64,000 bases of DNA from an uncultured Bacteroidales bacterium (lineage in GTDB: Bacteria; Bacteroidota; Bacteroidia; Bacteroidales; Muribaculaceae). The position numbers and the translations under genes were made by a program. Each line of letters starts with the position of its first letter. Within the stretch, counting starts at the first letter, position 1. The DNA lies in NCBI GenBank assembly GCA_902768435.1, contig CACXLJ010000008.1, positions 1 through 64,000 of the forward strand, in the 5' to 3' direction. This document shows positions 9,180 through 18,353 of the stretch, one piece after another. A model generated the notes under the pieces. It did no database searches. It was not told the origin of the DNA and saw only the letters and a program-made list of their open reading frames with translations.

Positions 9180-9479
9180 TTATTTTATCTTAACCACGAT
9201 TTCATCAAGCTTTTGCTCAAAATCGTGAATAAACTCGTTTGTGGTGGCATTGTCACGATAGGCCTGTGCATACAGGCGGGCAAACTGAAACGCTACTCGA
9301 GCCATCACTTCTTCGCTGTTGCTCGTGTTCTTGAAACGATCCATCCACTTGTTCCACAGTGTGTTAACAAGTTTTTCCGTTTCGCGATATAGCGGTTCTT
9401 CATCGCGGCTGATGCTCAGCGGAATTGGCTTCACATCGGCCAGCCTAATCATTATATTTATTTTATCTTCAGTTGCCAT
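9180..9479 (-). CDS. zapA: Cell division protein ZapA
   Basis: 99 residues. ZapA binds FtsZ and bundles protofilaments at the division ring. The N-terminal half (INIMIRLADVKPIPLSI) gives the beta-alpha fold that opens the family, and the C-terminal half is a coiled coil. The RVAFQFARLYAQAY segment corresponds to the family's 'AALNLA.E' helix start. It lies 7 bp after the small coiled-coil gene, an arrangement common in Bacteroidota. Confidence 0.88.
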   Translation of the reverse strand: MATEDKINIMIRLADVKPIPLSISRDEEPLYRETEKLVNTLWNKWMDRFKNTSNSEEVMARVAFQFARLYAQAYRDNATTNEFIHDFEQKLDEIVVKIK

Positions 9480-9486
9480 AGCATCT

Positions 9487-9780
9487 TCATTCGTTCAGTT
9501 GGGAGATGCATTTGTCAATGTCCCGCACCATACTGGCAATTATCTGCTTCACTTCTTTCACTTCGTCGGGATTTGAGGCCATATTTCGAGCCATCTTAAG
9601 ATACTTGTTATCCATCTGCAACTGCTCATCGGCCTTCTTCAACTTCTCCAACTCAGCGCGCAACGACTCAACCTGCTCAGCGAGAATCTTATTCTCCTCT
9701 TCCAGAGCATGATATTTCTCAATCAAGATATTGCTCTTGTTGACTATCCGGTTCAGCGTTTCTTGTAGTTCCGAAGCCAT
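9487..9780 (-). CDS. Small coiled-coil protein upstream of zapA (ZapB-like)
   Basis: 97 residues, almost wholly heptad-repeat coiled coil between about residues 8 and 70 (ALEEENKILAEQVESLRAEL), with no membrane segment or signal peptide. It is the first gene of the zapA/rny/ricT/gldH run and has a good promoter at 9798-9829. Position and form suggest a ZapB-like partner of ZapA in divisome assembly; that is inference from context, since coiled coils share little specific sequence. Confidence 0.75.
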   Translation of the reverse strand: MASELQETLNRIVNKSNILIEKYHALEEENKILAEQVESLRAELEKLKKADEQLQMDNKYLKMARNMASNPDEVKEVKQIIASMVRDIDKCISQLNE

Positions 9781-9797
9781 AAATTACCAAAATTGTA

Positions 9798-9829
9798 CAA
9801 AAGTAGTCATTATTTTTCGTTCCCGCAAA
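9798..9829 (-). promoter_or_regulatory. Promoter of the zapA/rny/ricT/gldH unit
   Basis: Minus strand: TTTG-type -33 element (complement of 9826-9829), a 20 nt spacer, and TACTTTTG (complement of 9798-9805), matching TTG-N19-21-TAnnTTTG. The first start codon is 18 bp downstream. Confidence 0.5.
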
Positions 9830-10032
9830 TCTTTCTCATTCAATTTAATAAACTTTTCGCTTTTTACTACCACTTTAAGCCCGTAATAGTCAAAGAACTT
9901 GACCCAAATCAAGATTTTAGAAAAAAGAAAAAAGTGATGGCGATGTGAAACATTTCAGCTGCTTGACGCGTCTATAATCATGAAGCCGCCCTGGAGCGGC
10001 CATGGCTTGAAACTATAAAACAACAAAATGAT

Positions 10033-12345
10033 ATGAAACGCACAGCTTTATTATTTACAACGATTTTAAGTACTGTCGCAATGATGGCGACAAACTTCAC
10101 TGGCATAGTGATTGACGAGAACAAACAACCATTTGCTTTTGCAAATGTAGTGCTACTATCCCCTAACAACAGCACATTTGTGGCTGGGACAACAACCAAT
10201 GATGACGGCACATTTTCTATCGACTGCACTTGCCAGCAAGCGCTGGTGAAGATAAGTTATATTGGCTATGAGACCAAGTTTGTGAACTCTATCGGCGGCG
10301 ATATGGGGACAATCCAGCTGCAACCCGAGGCAACGATGCTTGGTGAGGTGGTTGTAAAAGGCACACGACCAACATTCAAAATTACCACCGAAGGCATCAA
10401 GACCGATGTCGACGGCACGTTGCTGAGCAAGGTGGGAACCGCCAACGATGTGCTCCAAAACCTTCCTGGTGTGCAGAAGAAAAGCGACGGCATCGAGGTG
10501 TTTGGCAAAGGCACTCCTCTCATCTACATCAACGGACGCGAGATGCGTAACAAAAGCGAACTTGACCAACTTAAAAGCGACGACATCGCGAGCGTGGAAC
10601 TCATCACCAACCCTGGCGCGAAGTATAAGGCCGATGTGGAGTCAGTTATCCTCATCAAGACCAAACGTCCACAGGGCGAGGGATTCTCGTTCGATACCGA
10701 AGCTGATTACTACCAAGGCGAGAATATGGACTTAGCCCTGGGCCTGAACTGGAACTATCGCAAGGGTGGCCTAGATGTGTTTGGTAGTCATTGGTACAAC
10801 GAGTACAACTGGCATCAAAATGACGACATTCTCCTTGATGTGAAGTCAGATACCATCTGGCATCTTGACCAACTTATCGACAGCCGCAGTCGCAGCCGCT
10901 CGCTCTACAGCTCGGTGGGTGTGAACTATGTGCTTGGCGACAACCACTCGATGGGATTGCGCTACGATACCAAATGGTATTTCAGTAACAAAACATGGGG
11001 TGGCATGACTGCCGACGTGATGGCTAACGAGGAGTTCTACGACCATCTTGTGAACACAGTTGATCAAGATGAGAAGTCAAATATGCCACACACCCTCAAT
11101 GCCTACTACAACGGCAAGATAGGGAAGACAAGCATTGATGTTAATCTCGACTATATGTTCTACAAGAACCGTACAAATCAGTATAATGACGAAGTTAGTC
11201 AGGAACATGACAGCCGCGTAGTAACTGCACAGAGCGTGGAGCGAAATCAATTGCTGGCAGGCAAACTCGTACTCTCGTGGCCAGTGTGGGGTGGCAACCT
11301 GCAGGCAGGAACCGAGCTTAGCAACACCCACCGAAACGACGACTATATCAATCCCGAGAACATCGTGCCCACCTCGTTCACAGAGCAGCGCGAGCGCAAT
11401 TATGCATTCTTTGTGGAGTATGCGCGACCATTGCCTTTCGGCCAAATGCGACTGGGATTGCGCAACGAGAACGTGTGCAGCCACTATTACAGCATGGGCG
11501 AGCTTGTGCCCGAGCAAAGCCGCACCTATCACCATCTGTTCCCGACGGCGGCCCTCTCGGCACGTGCCGGCAATGTGCAGCTTATGCTTAATTATGCCAT
11601 GAAGATTCAGCGGCCTTATTACTGGCAGCTTAACGGCAGCGTGACCTACGCTAACCGCTTCACATGGGAGAGCGGTAACCCCGCATTGAAACCGTCGATC
11701 AACAACCAACTGAGTTTCATGGCAATGTGGAAGTGGGTGAACCTGATGGTTGATTACAAGCGCACTAGCGACATTATTGTGAATGTGGCACGTGAGGTTC
11801 CAGGCAGCGAGTCAACAACATTGATAACACGCGACAACGTCGACCATGCCGATGCGTTAAGAGTGATGCTCAACCTCACACCGCATTTTGGCATTTATCA
11901 GCCTCAACTCTCGATTGCCATGATGAAGGATTGGATTAAGATTCCTACACCCATTGGTTTCATCAGTCCCAAGCGCCCATTATTCTTGATTCAGTTCAAC
12001 AACAACATCAAAATACTCCCCACCCTCACTGCATCGGCAAACCTAAGCCTAACTACCAAGGGCGATAAAGAGAACATGTCGCTGACAAAAGCAGCTGCCA
12101 ACCTCGACCTAAGCGTTACTAAGACATTCTTCAACGACCGCTTGTCGATAAAGGTGGCAGGACACAACCTCCTTGACGCTCAGGAGCACATCAACTTGAA
12201 TTATGGTCTGCGCCGGCTGCATCAAGACAGTCATCACGATTCTCGCGAACTGCAAGTAACTGTGCGTTATAAATTTAACGCTGTTCAAAGCAAATATCGT
12301 GGTTCGGGCGCCGGTAGCGACGAGAAAGCCCGCCTGGGCAAGTAA
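10033..12345 (+). CDS. TonB-type outer-membrane beta-barrel protein with CarboxypepD_reg domain
   Basis: 770 residues. A signal peptide of about 20 residues is followed by a carboxypeptidase regulatory-like domain (about 21-105: FTGIVIDENKQPFAFANVVL, then DGTFSI and SYIGYET), a plug-like region (about 110-215: VLQNLPGVQ, IYINGREM, VELITNPGAKY) and a long C-terminal strand-rich barrel. This matches the outer-membrane beta-barrel family common in Bacteroidota (OMP_b-brl_3 type), related to TonB-dependent receptors. No SusD partner or sugar enzyme is beside it, so the substrate is unknown. Its barrel ends in a long polar tail rather than a terminal aromatic residue. Confidence 0.85.
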   Translation: MKRTALLFTTILSTVAMMATNFTGIVIDENKQPFAFANVVLLSPNNSTFVAGTTTNDDGTFSIDCTCQQALVKISYIGYETKFVNSIGGDMGTIQLQPEATMLGEVVVKGTRPTFKITTEGIKTDVDGTLLSKVGTANDVLQNLPGVQKKSDGIEVFGKGTPLIYINGREMRNKSELDQLKSDDIASVELITNPGAKYKADVESVILIKTKRPQGEGFSFDTEADYYQGENMDLALGLNWNYRKGGLDVFGSHWYNEYNWHQNDDILLDVKSDTIWHLDQLIDSRSRSRSLYSSVGVNYVLGDNHSMGLRYDTKWYFSNKTWGGMTADVMANEEFYDHLVNTVDQDEKSNMPHTLNAYYNGKIGKTSIDVNLDYMFYKNRTNQYNDEVSQEHDSRVVTAQSVERNQLLAGKLVLSWPVWGGNLQAGTELSNTHRNDDYINPENIVPTSFTEQRERNYAFFVEYARPLPFGQMRLGLRNENVCSHYYSMGELVPEQSRTYHHLFPTAALSARAGNVQLMLNYAMKIQRPYYWQLNGSVTYANRFTWESGNPALKPSINNQLSFMAMWKWVNLMVDYKRTSDIIVNVAREVPGSESTTLITRDNVDHADALRVMLNLTPHFGIYQPQLSIAMMKDWIKIPTPIGFISPKRPLFLIQFNNNIKILPTLTASANLSLTTKGDKENMSLTKAAANLDLSVTKTFFNDRLSIKVAGHNLLDAQEHINLNYGLRRLHQDSHHDSRELQVTVRYKFNAVQSKYRGSGAGSDEKARLGK

Positions 12346-12416
12346 TCATTTTACCTACTTCATCATATATTCTTCAATGTGGGTGTGTCAAAATTCGGGC
12401 GCACCCTTTACATTAT

Positions 12417-12451
12417 AAAAAAGATGTGGCATAAGCGCATTATGCCACATC
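12417..12451 (-). terminator. Intrinsic terminator of the TlpA-like gene
   Basis: A perfect 12-bp stem (12423-12434 with 12440-12451) around a 5-nt loop, followed on the minus strand by six T residues (12422-12417). It lies 44 bp past the stop of the minus-strand thioredoxin gene and between two convergent genes. Confidence 0.8.
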
Positions 12452-12494
12452 CTTCTTATGAAAATTATCAAGCAGTTTGCTTAAATGAAAGTTA

Positions 12495-13568
12495 TCATTT
12501 CTTCTGGGCCATGATTTCATTAACCTTGTCGATGAGTTTCTTGCCATCGAGCCCACGCAACAGAATGGTACCGTCGGGGCCAAAGACAATGATATGAGGA
12601 ATGCCCATAATGCCGTAGAGGTTGGTGGGTTCCTCGAGTTTCTGGTTGCCCACAATCACCGGCCAAGGAATCTGCAGTTCTTCGATGGCACCACGTGTGT
12701 CGGCAGGCTCATCCCACACGGCAACGCCCAGGAAGCTCATTCCCTTACCATTATACTGCTCATAGAGTTTCTTGATGTCGGGGATAGCACGGCGGCAGGG
12801 TCCGCACCAGCTTGCCCAGAAATCGACCAGGGTTACCTGGCCTTTTCCTACATAGTCACTCAGTTTGTAGGTCTTGCCATCATCGCCTTGCACAGTGAAG
12901 TCGGTAAACATCTTGCCCTCGGCGGTCTTCTCCACCTGCTGAGCATCGCTCACTGCCTTCTTGAAGCGTTTCATCTCCTTGTATCCGGCAGGCACAGTAG
13001 CGAGAGCCGAGTCGAGTTGAGCCACATTATAGTTCTTGCACATCAAGAAGTTGTAGTAAGCCCACGGACCAATGCCGTTCTCCTTATTGGCCTCATAAAG
13101 TTTGAAGAAAGCTTCGCCCTCTTTGGCCTCAAACTCCTCGCCCATTGCTTCGAGTTCTTCTTCGGTCACACCTTCCTTTTGTGAAAGTTTCTCAAACTCT
13201 TCGCCCATGGCCTCGAGTTCCTTGTCGAGAGCAGCCAGACGCTCGTTGAGCACGCCGCCTTTCACCTCGTGCTTATCCCAGTCGATGGTGATTTCTCCGG
13301 CTTCGACCACAAAGCCCAAACGCTTGCCGTCGACCACCAGGCGTGAATAATAGGAATCTTCCACTTCGCCTTCGAATATGGCTTTCTGCTGGTCGATTTT
13401 CGCTTGCTGCACGGTATCGCCGGTGTCATAACTGGTGAGCGCAGCCACCTTGCCGTTAAATGATGCATCGGGGAAGTTAACAGTGATTGTGTACTTCCCT
13501 GCCCCCTCCTTGCTGCTGCACGAAGCCATGAGCAGCACGAGGCTTAAAATGAATAAAAGTTTTTTCAT
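12495..13568 (-). CDS. TlpA-family thiol-disulfide oxidoreductase lipoprotein (DUF4369-like N-terminus)
   Basis: 357 residues. Lipobox LLMASC gives a lipidated Cys17. Residues about 25-110 are a beta-rich DUF4369-like domain, 115-200 a charged helical linker, and 218-355 a thioredoxin fold of AhpC/TSA-TlpA type with the active site WCGPC at 254-258 and a cis-Pro region GIPHIIVF. Such proteins keep periplasmic or outer-membrane-facing thiols reduced. The linker holds a duplicated ELEAMGEEFE (117-126 and 138-147), offset by 21 residues. A strong terminator follows at 12417-12451. It lies just downstream of the GH3 gene's 3' end region, on the same strand but upstream in its own transcript order only if a promoter lies within 13569-13583, so read-through from the GH3 gene is likely. 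Confidence 0.9.
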   Translation of the reverse strand: MKKLLFILSLVLLMASCSSKEGAGKYTITVNFPDASFNGKVAALTSYDTGDTVQQAKIDQQKAIFEGEVEDSYYSRLVVDGKRLGFVVEAGEITIDWDKHEVKGGVLNERLAALDKELEAMGEEFEKLSQKEGVTEEELEAMGEEFEAKEGEAFFKLYEANKENGIGPWAYYNFLMCKNYNVAQLDSALATVPAGYKEMKRFKKAVSDAQQVEKTAEGKMFTDFTVQGDDGKTYKLSDYVGKGQVTLVDFWASWCGPCRRAIPDIKKLYEQYNGKGMSFLGVAVWDEPADTRGAIEELQIPWPVIVGNQKLEEPTNLYGIMGIPHIIVFGPDGTILLRGLDGKKLIDKVNEIMAQKK

Positions 13569-13583
13569 TGCTCAAAAAATATT

Positions 13584-16580
13584 TTACTTAATGATTGATT
13601 TATAGAGAATAGATTGAATGTGCGACCTTGCGCTCACACGCGAGAATGCCGCATTGTTGCGGGTGGGACTCACGCGGTTGCTCAAGAAGATGTAGATCAT
13701 GTCGTTCTTGGGGTCAACCCAGAAACAGGTGCCCGTAAAGCCCGTGTGACCATAGGTCTCGGCAGTTGCCTCGGCACAAGTGTTAGAGGCATCGGGATTG
13801 CCCACCACAGGCTTGTCGAAGCCCAAGCCACGATGCGAGTTGGGGCTCTTCTGCGTGGTGAAGATCTCGACCGTTGAGGGTTTATAGAATCGTCTGCCGC
13901 CATAAGTGCCACCATTGAGCCACATCTGGAACAATTTAGCCAGGTCATTAGCATTTGAGAAGAGGCCTGCATTGCCCTGTACGCCACCCGAGAAAGCCGC
14001 CAACTCATCGTGCACATAGCCGTGAATGTGCTGACTGCGCAAGAAGGTGTCGTTCTCGGTATAGGCAATCTGCTGTTCGGGAAATTTGCTCAACGGCCTG
14101 TACATGGTGTGATAGGCACCCAGTGGGGCAAATATCTCATTATTGGCATAATAGTTCATGGGCATGTGGGTTACGTTCTGCACTGCATTGGCAAGCAGAC
14201 AGAAATTCAAGCAGCTGTAAAGATACTTCTTGGGCCCCAGTTCTACACGATAGATGCGGTTCATGATGCTGTCGTAGGTAGCAGCACTACCCCAGATGCC
14301 TTTGGCGATGGGCACATCAAACACATCGGTGCGTTTGTACGACAAGATGTCGGTACGCAACCGCGCATATCTGTTGCCATAAGCATTGTTCATGATGCGC
14401 ACGGTGTTGTACTCATTGGGAGTGTTGGTGATGAGCGGCGGCGTGTAGGTGTTGCGGTCAAACATCATCTCCCACATGCTCAACGAGGGTGGCATGCCTG
14501 TCTCATGATAAAGCAGGTCGCGGAAAGTAAGGTCTTCCTTATTAGTGTCCTTCAGTCCAGGGATGTAGTCGCTTGCCTTGTCGCTCAAACCAAACTTGCC
14601 GTCATCATAGCATTTCATCACGCAACTGAGTGTGCCGGTAGCCTTCGAGACCGATGCGAGCCCAAAGAGCGTGTTCACCGTCACAGGAATGCCCGAATTG
14701 AAGTCAATTTCGCCGTAGGCACGATTGCACACCACCTTGCCATGACGCACCACAACTACCTGACAACCTGGGAATGCACGCTGGCTCACTCCATAGTTGC
14801 ACACCGAGTCGATTTTTGCCAGCAGATTAGACTTCAATCCCACTTCGGCAGGAATGGTATAGCCCAGACGCTCGGCCTTGTAATGGTAGCCTGTGCCAGG
14901 TTTCAATTCATCTTTTCCCGTCTTCACGGCTACAGGAAGCACGCCCACAGCATCACTACCGCCAAAGATAGTCTGTGCCAGATAGTCCTCGGCGGTGAAA
15001 CTGCTTTCATAAGCCACGAGCGAGGCATTCACATAGCTGTCGGCCAGCAGTGAGCCCACCTCGTCGAGGCGTTCGGGTTTGCTCATCACTGCCACGACCA
15101 CATTGCGGCAATGGCTGGCGATGTATTTTGCGTTCTTGACCTGTGCTTCACTGGGCTGGTCAAGCGAAATGATTACACAGTTATACTGATGTTTCTTCAA
15201 CTCGTCCACCAATTCGGCAGCCGACTGGTCGCCTCTAAGGTCATAAGCGGCAGTCTCGGCATAGTTGGCACAACGGCGTTGGAACATCGACTGGGTACCA
15301 TTCTCGTTACCCATTGTAACCACCGCAATGCGGCGCGACTCAAGGTTGTGAAGCGGCAACAGGTTCTTTGTGTTGCGCACAACAGTGATGGTAGCAGCAC
15401 AAAGTTTGCGTTTAAGCACAGTAGCCTCAGTCGAATTCACATCGGCAACAATATTGGTCATATTCACCTGCTGCGGCTGGTTCAGTCCCAGTGCATACTT
15501 GAATCGCAACAGTTTCTTGCAACGCTCATCGATTGTTTCTTGTGCGAGCGTGCCATCGGCCAAAGCCTGCTTGATAGCAGCCAGTTCGCCAGGCACCTCA
15601 TTGGGCATGAGCAGCACATCGTTGCCTGCAAGCAACGCATTGACGCACACCGAACCGTTCACCGCCTTGGCACCTTCCATGCCCAGCGCATCGGTGAAAA
15701 TAAGACCTTCGAAGCCCATCTTCTTCTTCAACAGGTCGGTCACATGTTTGCTCGACATAGTGCTGGGGCCTTTGGTCTTGTCGACAGCCGGTACATAGAG
15801 GTGTGCGGTGAGCATTCCGCCCAAACCAGCATCGATAAAACGCTGGAAAGGAACAAAGTCATAGAGTTGCAACTCCTTAAGGCTCTTGTCGACAGTGGGT
15901 AGTTCCTTATGCGAGTCAGCCGTTGCGGAGCCATGGCCTGGAAAATGCTTGCCAACCGACAGCACTCCCCCATCTTCCATGCCTCGCGAGAAAGCTATGC
16001 CATGACGAGCGACAATCTCGGGATCTGAGCCATAGGCACGACTTCCCAAAATCGTGTGATCGCGGTCAATCATATCCAGCACCGGTGCAAAGTTCACATG
16101 AACGCCCACTCGACGGCACTCACGCGCCACCTCGCGACCATAGTCATAGAACAGTTTGTCATCACCAATAGCGCCCAAATAGAGGTTACGGGGGAACTTG
16201 GGAGCGTCTTCCAGACGCATCGACGGTCCCCACTCGCCATCGAGCGTGATGAGCAGCGGCACTGTGGCCAGCGACTGGGCATAGTTCGTCAACTTTGCCT
16301 GACTCTGAATATCGCTCTCATGGTAGATGAGGCCGCCAACCTTGTATTCGGCCACCAATTTCTTCACCAATCCTTCGGCGCCACTCATGCGTGGTCCCAC
16401 TGCCATCACAAACAATTGCGTGATGCGCTCATCGGGAGTCATGGAGTTGAAGGTGTTGTTCACCCATATCTCCATTGCCTGCTTGTCAACCTTGTTAAAT
16501 ATCTTAGGTTCAGTGCCAATAGCGACCATAGGAATAATGGTCGCCATCAGCATGAGAATAGTTTTTCTTATTGAAAACAT
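13584..16580 (-). CDS. Exported GH3 N-acetylhexosaminidase-like domain fused to a serine beta-lactamase-like domain
   Basis: 998 residues with a signal peptide (about 1-22). Residues 45-360 are a glycoside hydrolase family 3 domain: KHFPGHG at 211-217 with the downstream DSH (222-224) that forms the NagZ-type catalytic dyad, and the nucleophile Asp in FTDALGM (D297). Residues about 385-575 resemble the GH3 C-terminal domain. Residues 580-998 are a class C beta-lactamase/esterase-like domain: SVSK at 643-646, Tyr788 in YSCLN (family norm YSD or YxN) and HTG at 945-947. The specificity suggests release of N-acetylglucosamine from peptidoglycan fragments, with the hydrolase acting on peptide or ester bonds; this is inferred. 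The 5'-nucleotidase gene lies 26 bp upstream in the same unit. Confidence 0.88.
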   Translation of the reverse strand: MFSIRKTILMLMATIIPMVAIGTEPKIFNKVDKQAMEIWVNNTFNSMTPDERITQLFVMAVGPRMSGAEGLVKKLVAEYKVGGLIYHESDIQSQAKLTNYAQSLATVPLLITLDGEWGPSMRLEDAPKFPRNLYLGAIGDDKLFYDYGREVARECRRVGVHVNFAPVLDMIDRDHTILGSRAYGSDPEIVARHGIAFSRGMEDGGVLSVGKHFPGHGSATADSHKELPTVDKSLKELQLYDFVPFQRFIDAGLGGMLTAHLYVPAVDKTKGPSTMSSKHVTDLLKKKMGFEGLIFTDALGMEGAKAVNGSVCVNALLAGNDVLLMPNEVPGELAAIKQALADGTLAQETIDERCKKLLRFKYALGLNQPQQVNMTNIVADVNSTEATVLKRKLCAATITVVRNTKNLLPLHNLESRRIAVVTMGNENGTQSMFQRRCANYAETAAYDLRGDQSAAELVDELKKHQYNCVIISLDQPSEAQVKNAKYIASHCRNVVVAVMSKPERLDEVGSLLADSYVNASLVAYESSFTAEDYLAQTIFGGSDAVGVLPVAVKTGKDELKPGTGYHYKAERLGYTIPAEVGLKSNLLAKIDSVCNYGVSQRAFPGCQVVVVRHGKVVCNRAYGEIDFNSGIPVTVNTLFGLASVSKATGTLSCVMKCYDDGKFGLSDKASDYIPGLKDTNKEDLTFRDLLYHETGMPPSLSMWEMMFDRNTYTPPLITNTPNEYNTVRIMNNAYGNRYARLRTDILSYKRTDVFDVPIAKGIWGSAATYDSIMNRIYRVELGPKKYLYSCLNFCLLANAVQNVTHMPMNYYANNEIFAPLGAYHTMYRPLSKFPEQQIAYTENDTFLRSQHIHGYVHDELAAFSGGVQGNAGLFSNANDLAKLFQMWLNGGTYGGRRFYKPSTVEIFTTQKSPNSHRGLGFDKPVVGNPDASNTCAEATAETYGHTGFTGTCFWVDPKNDMIYIFLSNRVSPTRNNAAFSRVSARSHIQSILYKSIIK

Positions 16581-16606
16581 TTTTATAGATTATAATTTTT
16601 AGCTAA

Positions 16607-18127
16607 TTATTTCTTGAGATACATGCGAGCTTCGTCGGTAGAATCAATCATCTTGCCTTGCTTGGTGAGTTCTTTCACATAGTCGAGCACACGAGAACCA
16701 TACTTCACATCGTCGACAAACAGGCGTTCACAGTTCTTGAAACTGTTGAGGTAGTCGCCGCCATTGGCGAGGAAGTCGATGGTGAGCATCTGATAGGTCT
16801 TGTTAGGCTTGATTTCCTTGCCATTGAGTTTTGCCGATACAATCTCCTTCTTGGCATTATAAGCCACCTTCAGTTCCTTGCTCACGGCATCACCGTCACG
16901 ATAAGCCATCACCTTAAGGGCTTCGAGCAAGTCCTTGCCGGTAATATTCAGTATCACAAAACGGTTGTCGAAGGGGAACATCGAACCGAGCAAGCCCTCG
17001 GTCACCACACCCTTAGGCATATCCACACGAATGCCGCCCTTGTTCATGATGGCAAACTGTGCACGCTGCTTGGTGAGTTTTGGTATAATCTGCATCACAG
17101 CATCGCAAATCCAGTTTTGAGCAGCCCAGCTGTCGTTCTTCATGAAACGGACCGACTGCCCCACAGGATTGTTCATCAGCGAGTCAACGCCGTGCTTGAA
17201 GGGGGCCAGCCATGACTGCAGCGAGGTGTATTGCGAAGCGGCAGCATCGAGTTTCGAGTCAATGTCGACGAGCGAGTAGATCACCTCACCTGTCTCAAGG
17301 TCAAGGTCATACTTGCCCACATACTTGCCCGACTTGCCGTTCTGGCCAATCACCACCACTTTGCCGTCGGCATTGAGCACATTGCTGAACTGGCTGCCAG
17401 GTTTCAGCACCGTGTGCGAGTGACCGCCAATCACAAAGTCAATATAATGGCTTTTGGTCACCAGCAGCGAGTCGTTAGGCTCATTGGGGTCCATTGAGTC
17501 GTAGCCAATGTGTGAAATCATCACGGCATAGTCCACTTTTTGAATCTCTTTCAAGTATTTGGCAGTAGCATCGGCCACATCCATCGGATTCAGGTAACGC
17601 AGTCCCTTGAAGTTTCCGTCAGCCACCATGCCCACAGGATTCACATTGAGCCCGATGAAACCCACGCGCTTGTCACCATAGGTCTTGATGACCCAAGGCT
17701 GGAACTCGCCCGCCAGTTTTGTGTCGCTGAAGTCGTAATTGGTCGACAATTTTGTAGCTTTCACATTCTTGTAGTAATAGGCAAGGCTATCAATGCCGTT
17801 GTCGAACTCATGGTTACCAAGAACCACAATGTCGTAGTGCAAACTGTCGAGGAGGGAGTACTCCACCTTGCCGCCATAGAGCGAAAAGTAGTTGGTGCCC
17901 TGCACAGCATCGCCAGCATGCACCACCAGCACATTCTTGTTCTCACGACGGGCCTGGTCGTAGGCTGCCAAGCGGCGCAACACGCCCGATTTTCCGTCAC
18001 TTGCAGGTTCAATCTGGCTATGCGTGTCGTTAGCTGACATGATAATCAAATGCTCGGCCTGCACCGCAGGTGATGCTGCTGCCATCAACATTGCAGCCAG
18101 CATCAGTCTTTTCCATGTTTTCTTCAT
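16607..18127 (-). CDS. Exported 5'-nucleotidase / 2',3'-cyclic phosphodiesterase family protein
   Basis: 506 residues with a signal peptide ending near VQAEH. The N-terminal metallophosphoesterase domain has ANDTHSQIEP, HAGDAVQG, VLGNHEFDNG and GGHSHTVL, all metal ligands of the UshA family. The C-terminal 5'-nucleotidase domain (about 320-500) has MNKGGIRVDMPKG and the substrate-binding FLANGGDYLNSF. It would strip phosphate from nucleotides in the periplasm for salvage. The GH3 gene begins 26 bp after its stop, so the two are probably one transcript. Confidence 0.92.
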   Translation of the reverse strand: MKKTWKRLMLAAMLMAAASPAVQAEHLIIMSANDTHSQIEPASDGKSGVLRRLAAYDQARRENKNVLVVHAGDAVQGTNYFSLYGGKVEYSLLDSLHYDIVVLGNHEFDNGIDSLAYYYKNVKATKLSTNYDFSDTKLAGEFQPWVIKTYGDKRVGFIGLNVNPVGMVADGNFKGLRYLNPMDVADATAKYLKEIQKVDYAVMISHIGYDSMDPNEPNDSLLVTKSHYIDFVIGGHSHTVLKPGSQFSNVLNADGKVVVIGQNGKSGKYVGKYDLDLETGEVIYSLVDIDSKLDAAASQYTSLQSWLAPFKHGVDSLMNNPVGQSVRFMKNDSWAAQNWICDAVMQIIPKLTKQRAQFAIMNKGGIRVDMPKGVVTEGLLGSMFPFDNRFVILNITGKDLLEALKVMAYRDGDAVSKELKVAYNAKKEIVSAKLNGKEIKPNKTYQMLTIDFLANGGDYLNSFKNCERLFVDDVKYGSRVLDYVKELTKQGKMIDSTDEARMYLKK

Positions 18128-18294
18128 TGTGCAATATTTTTAGATTTTTTGAATTTTCTGTTCCAACTTACGAAATTACGCATTTTTCTTCAATTAACCA
18201 TATTTTCAACCACAAAAAACTTTTTTGAACACTTCTTGAAGCCCAAATCCCCTTATCTCTTCATTAAAACTGACCTCCCACCTGCACACTCCTA

Positions 18295-18326
18295 TTTGGC
18301 ATTTTCAGCAAGTTGTTGTATTTTTG
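18295..18326 (+). promoter_or_regulatory. Promoter of the membrane metallophosphoesterase gene
   Basis: TTTG at 18295-18298, a 20 nt spacer and TATTTTTG at 18319-18326, a full match to the Bacteroidota consensus, 27 bp before the ATG at 18354. Confidence 0.55.
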
Positions 18327-18353
18327 CGGCTCAATCTATAATGATTCACAATC

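Noticed and set aside
12379..12597. Small plus-strand open frame after the outer-membrane barrel gene
   Set aside because: It spans the minus-strand terminator at 12417-12451 and overlaps the TlpA-like gene antisense; no supporting features.
14010..15053. Open frame of 347 codons on the plus strand inside the GH3 fusion gene
   Set aside because: Antisense shadow of a gene with full catalytic motifs; no family pattern, promoter or neighbour supports it. The same holds for the long antisense frames at 6188-7198, 20536-21465, 26322-26867 and 47933-48925.
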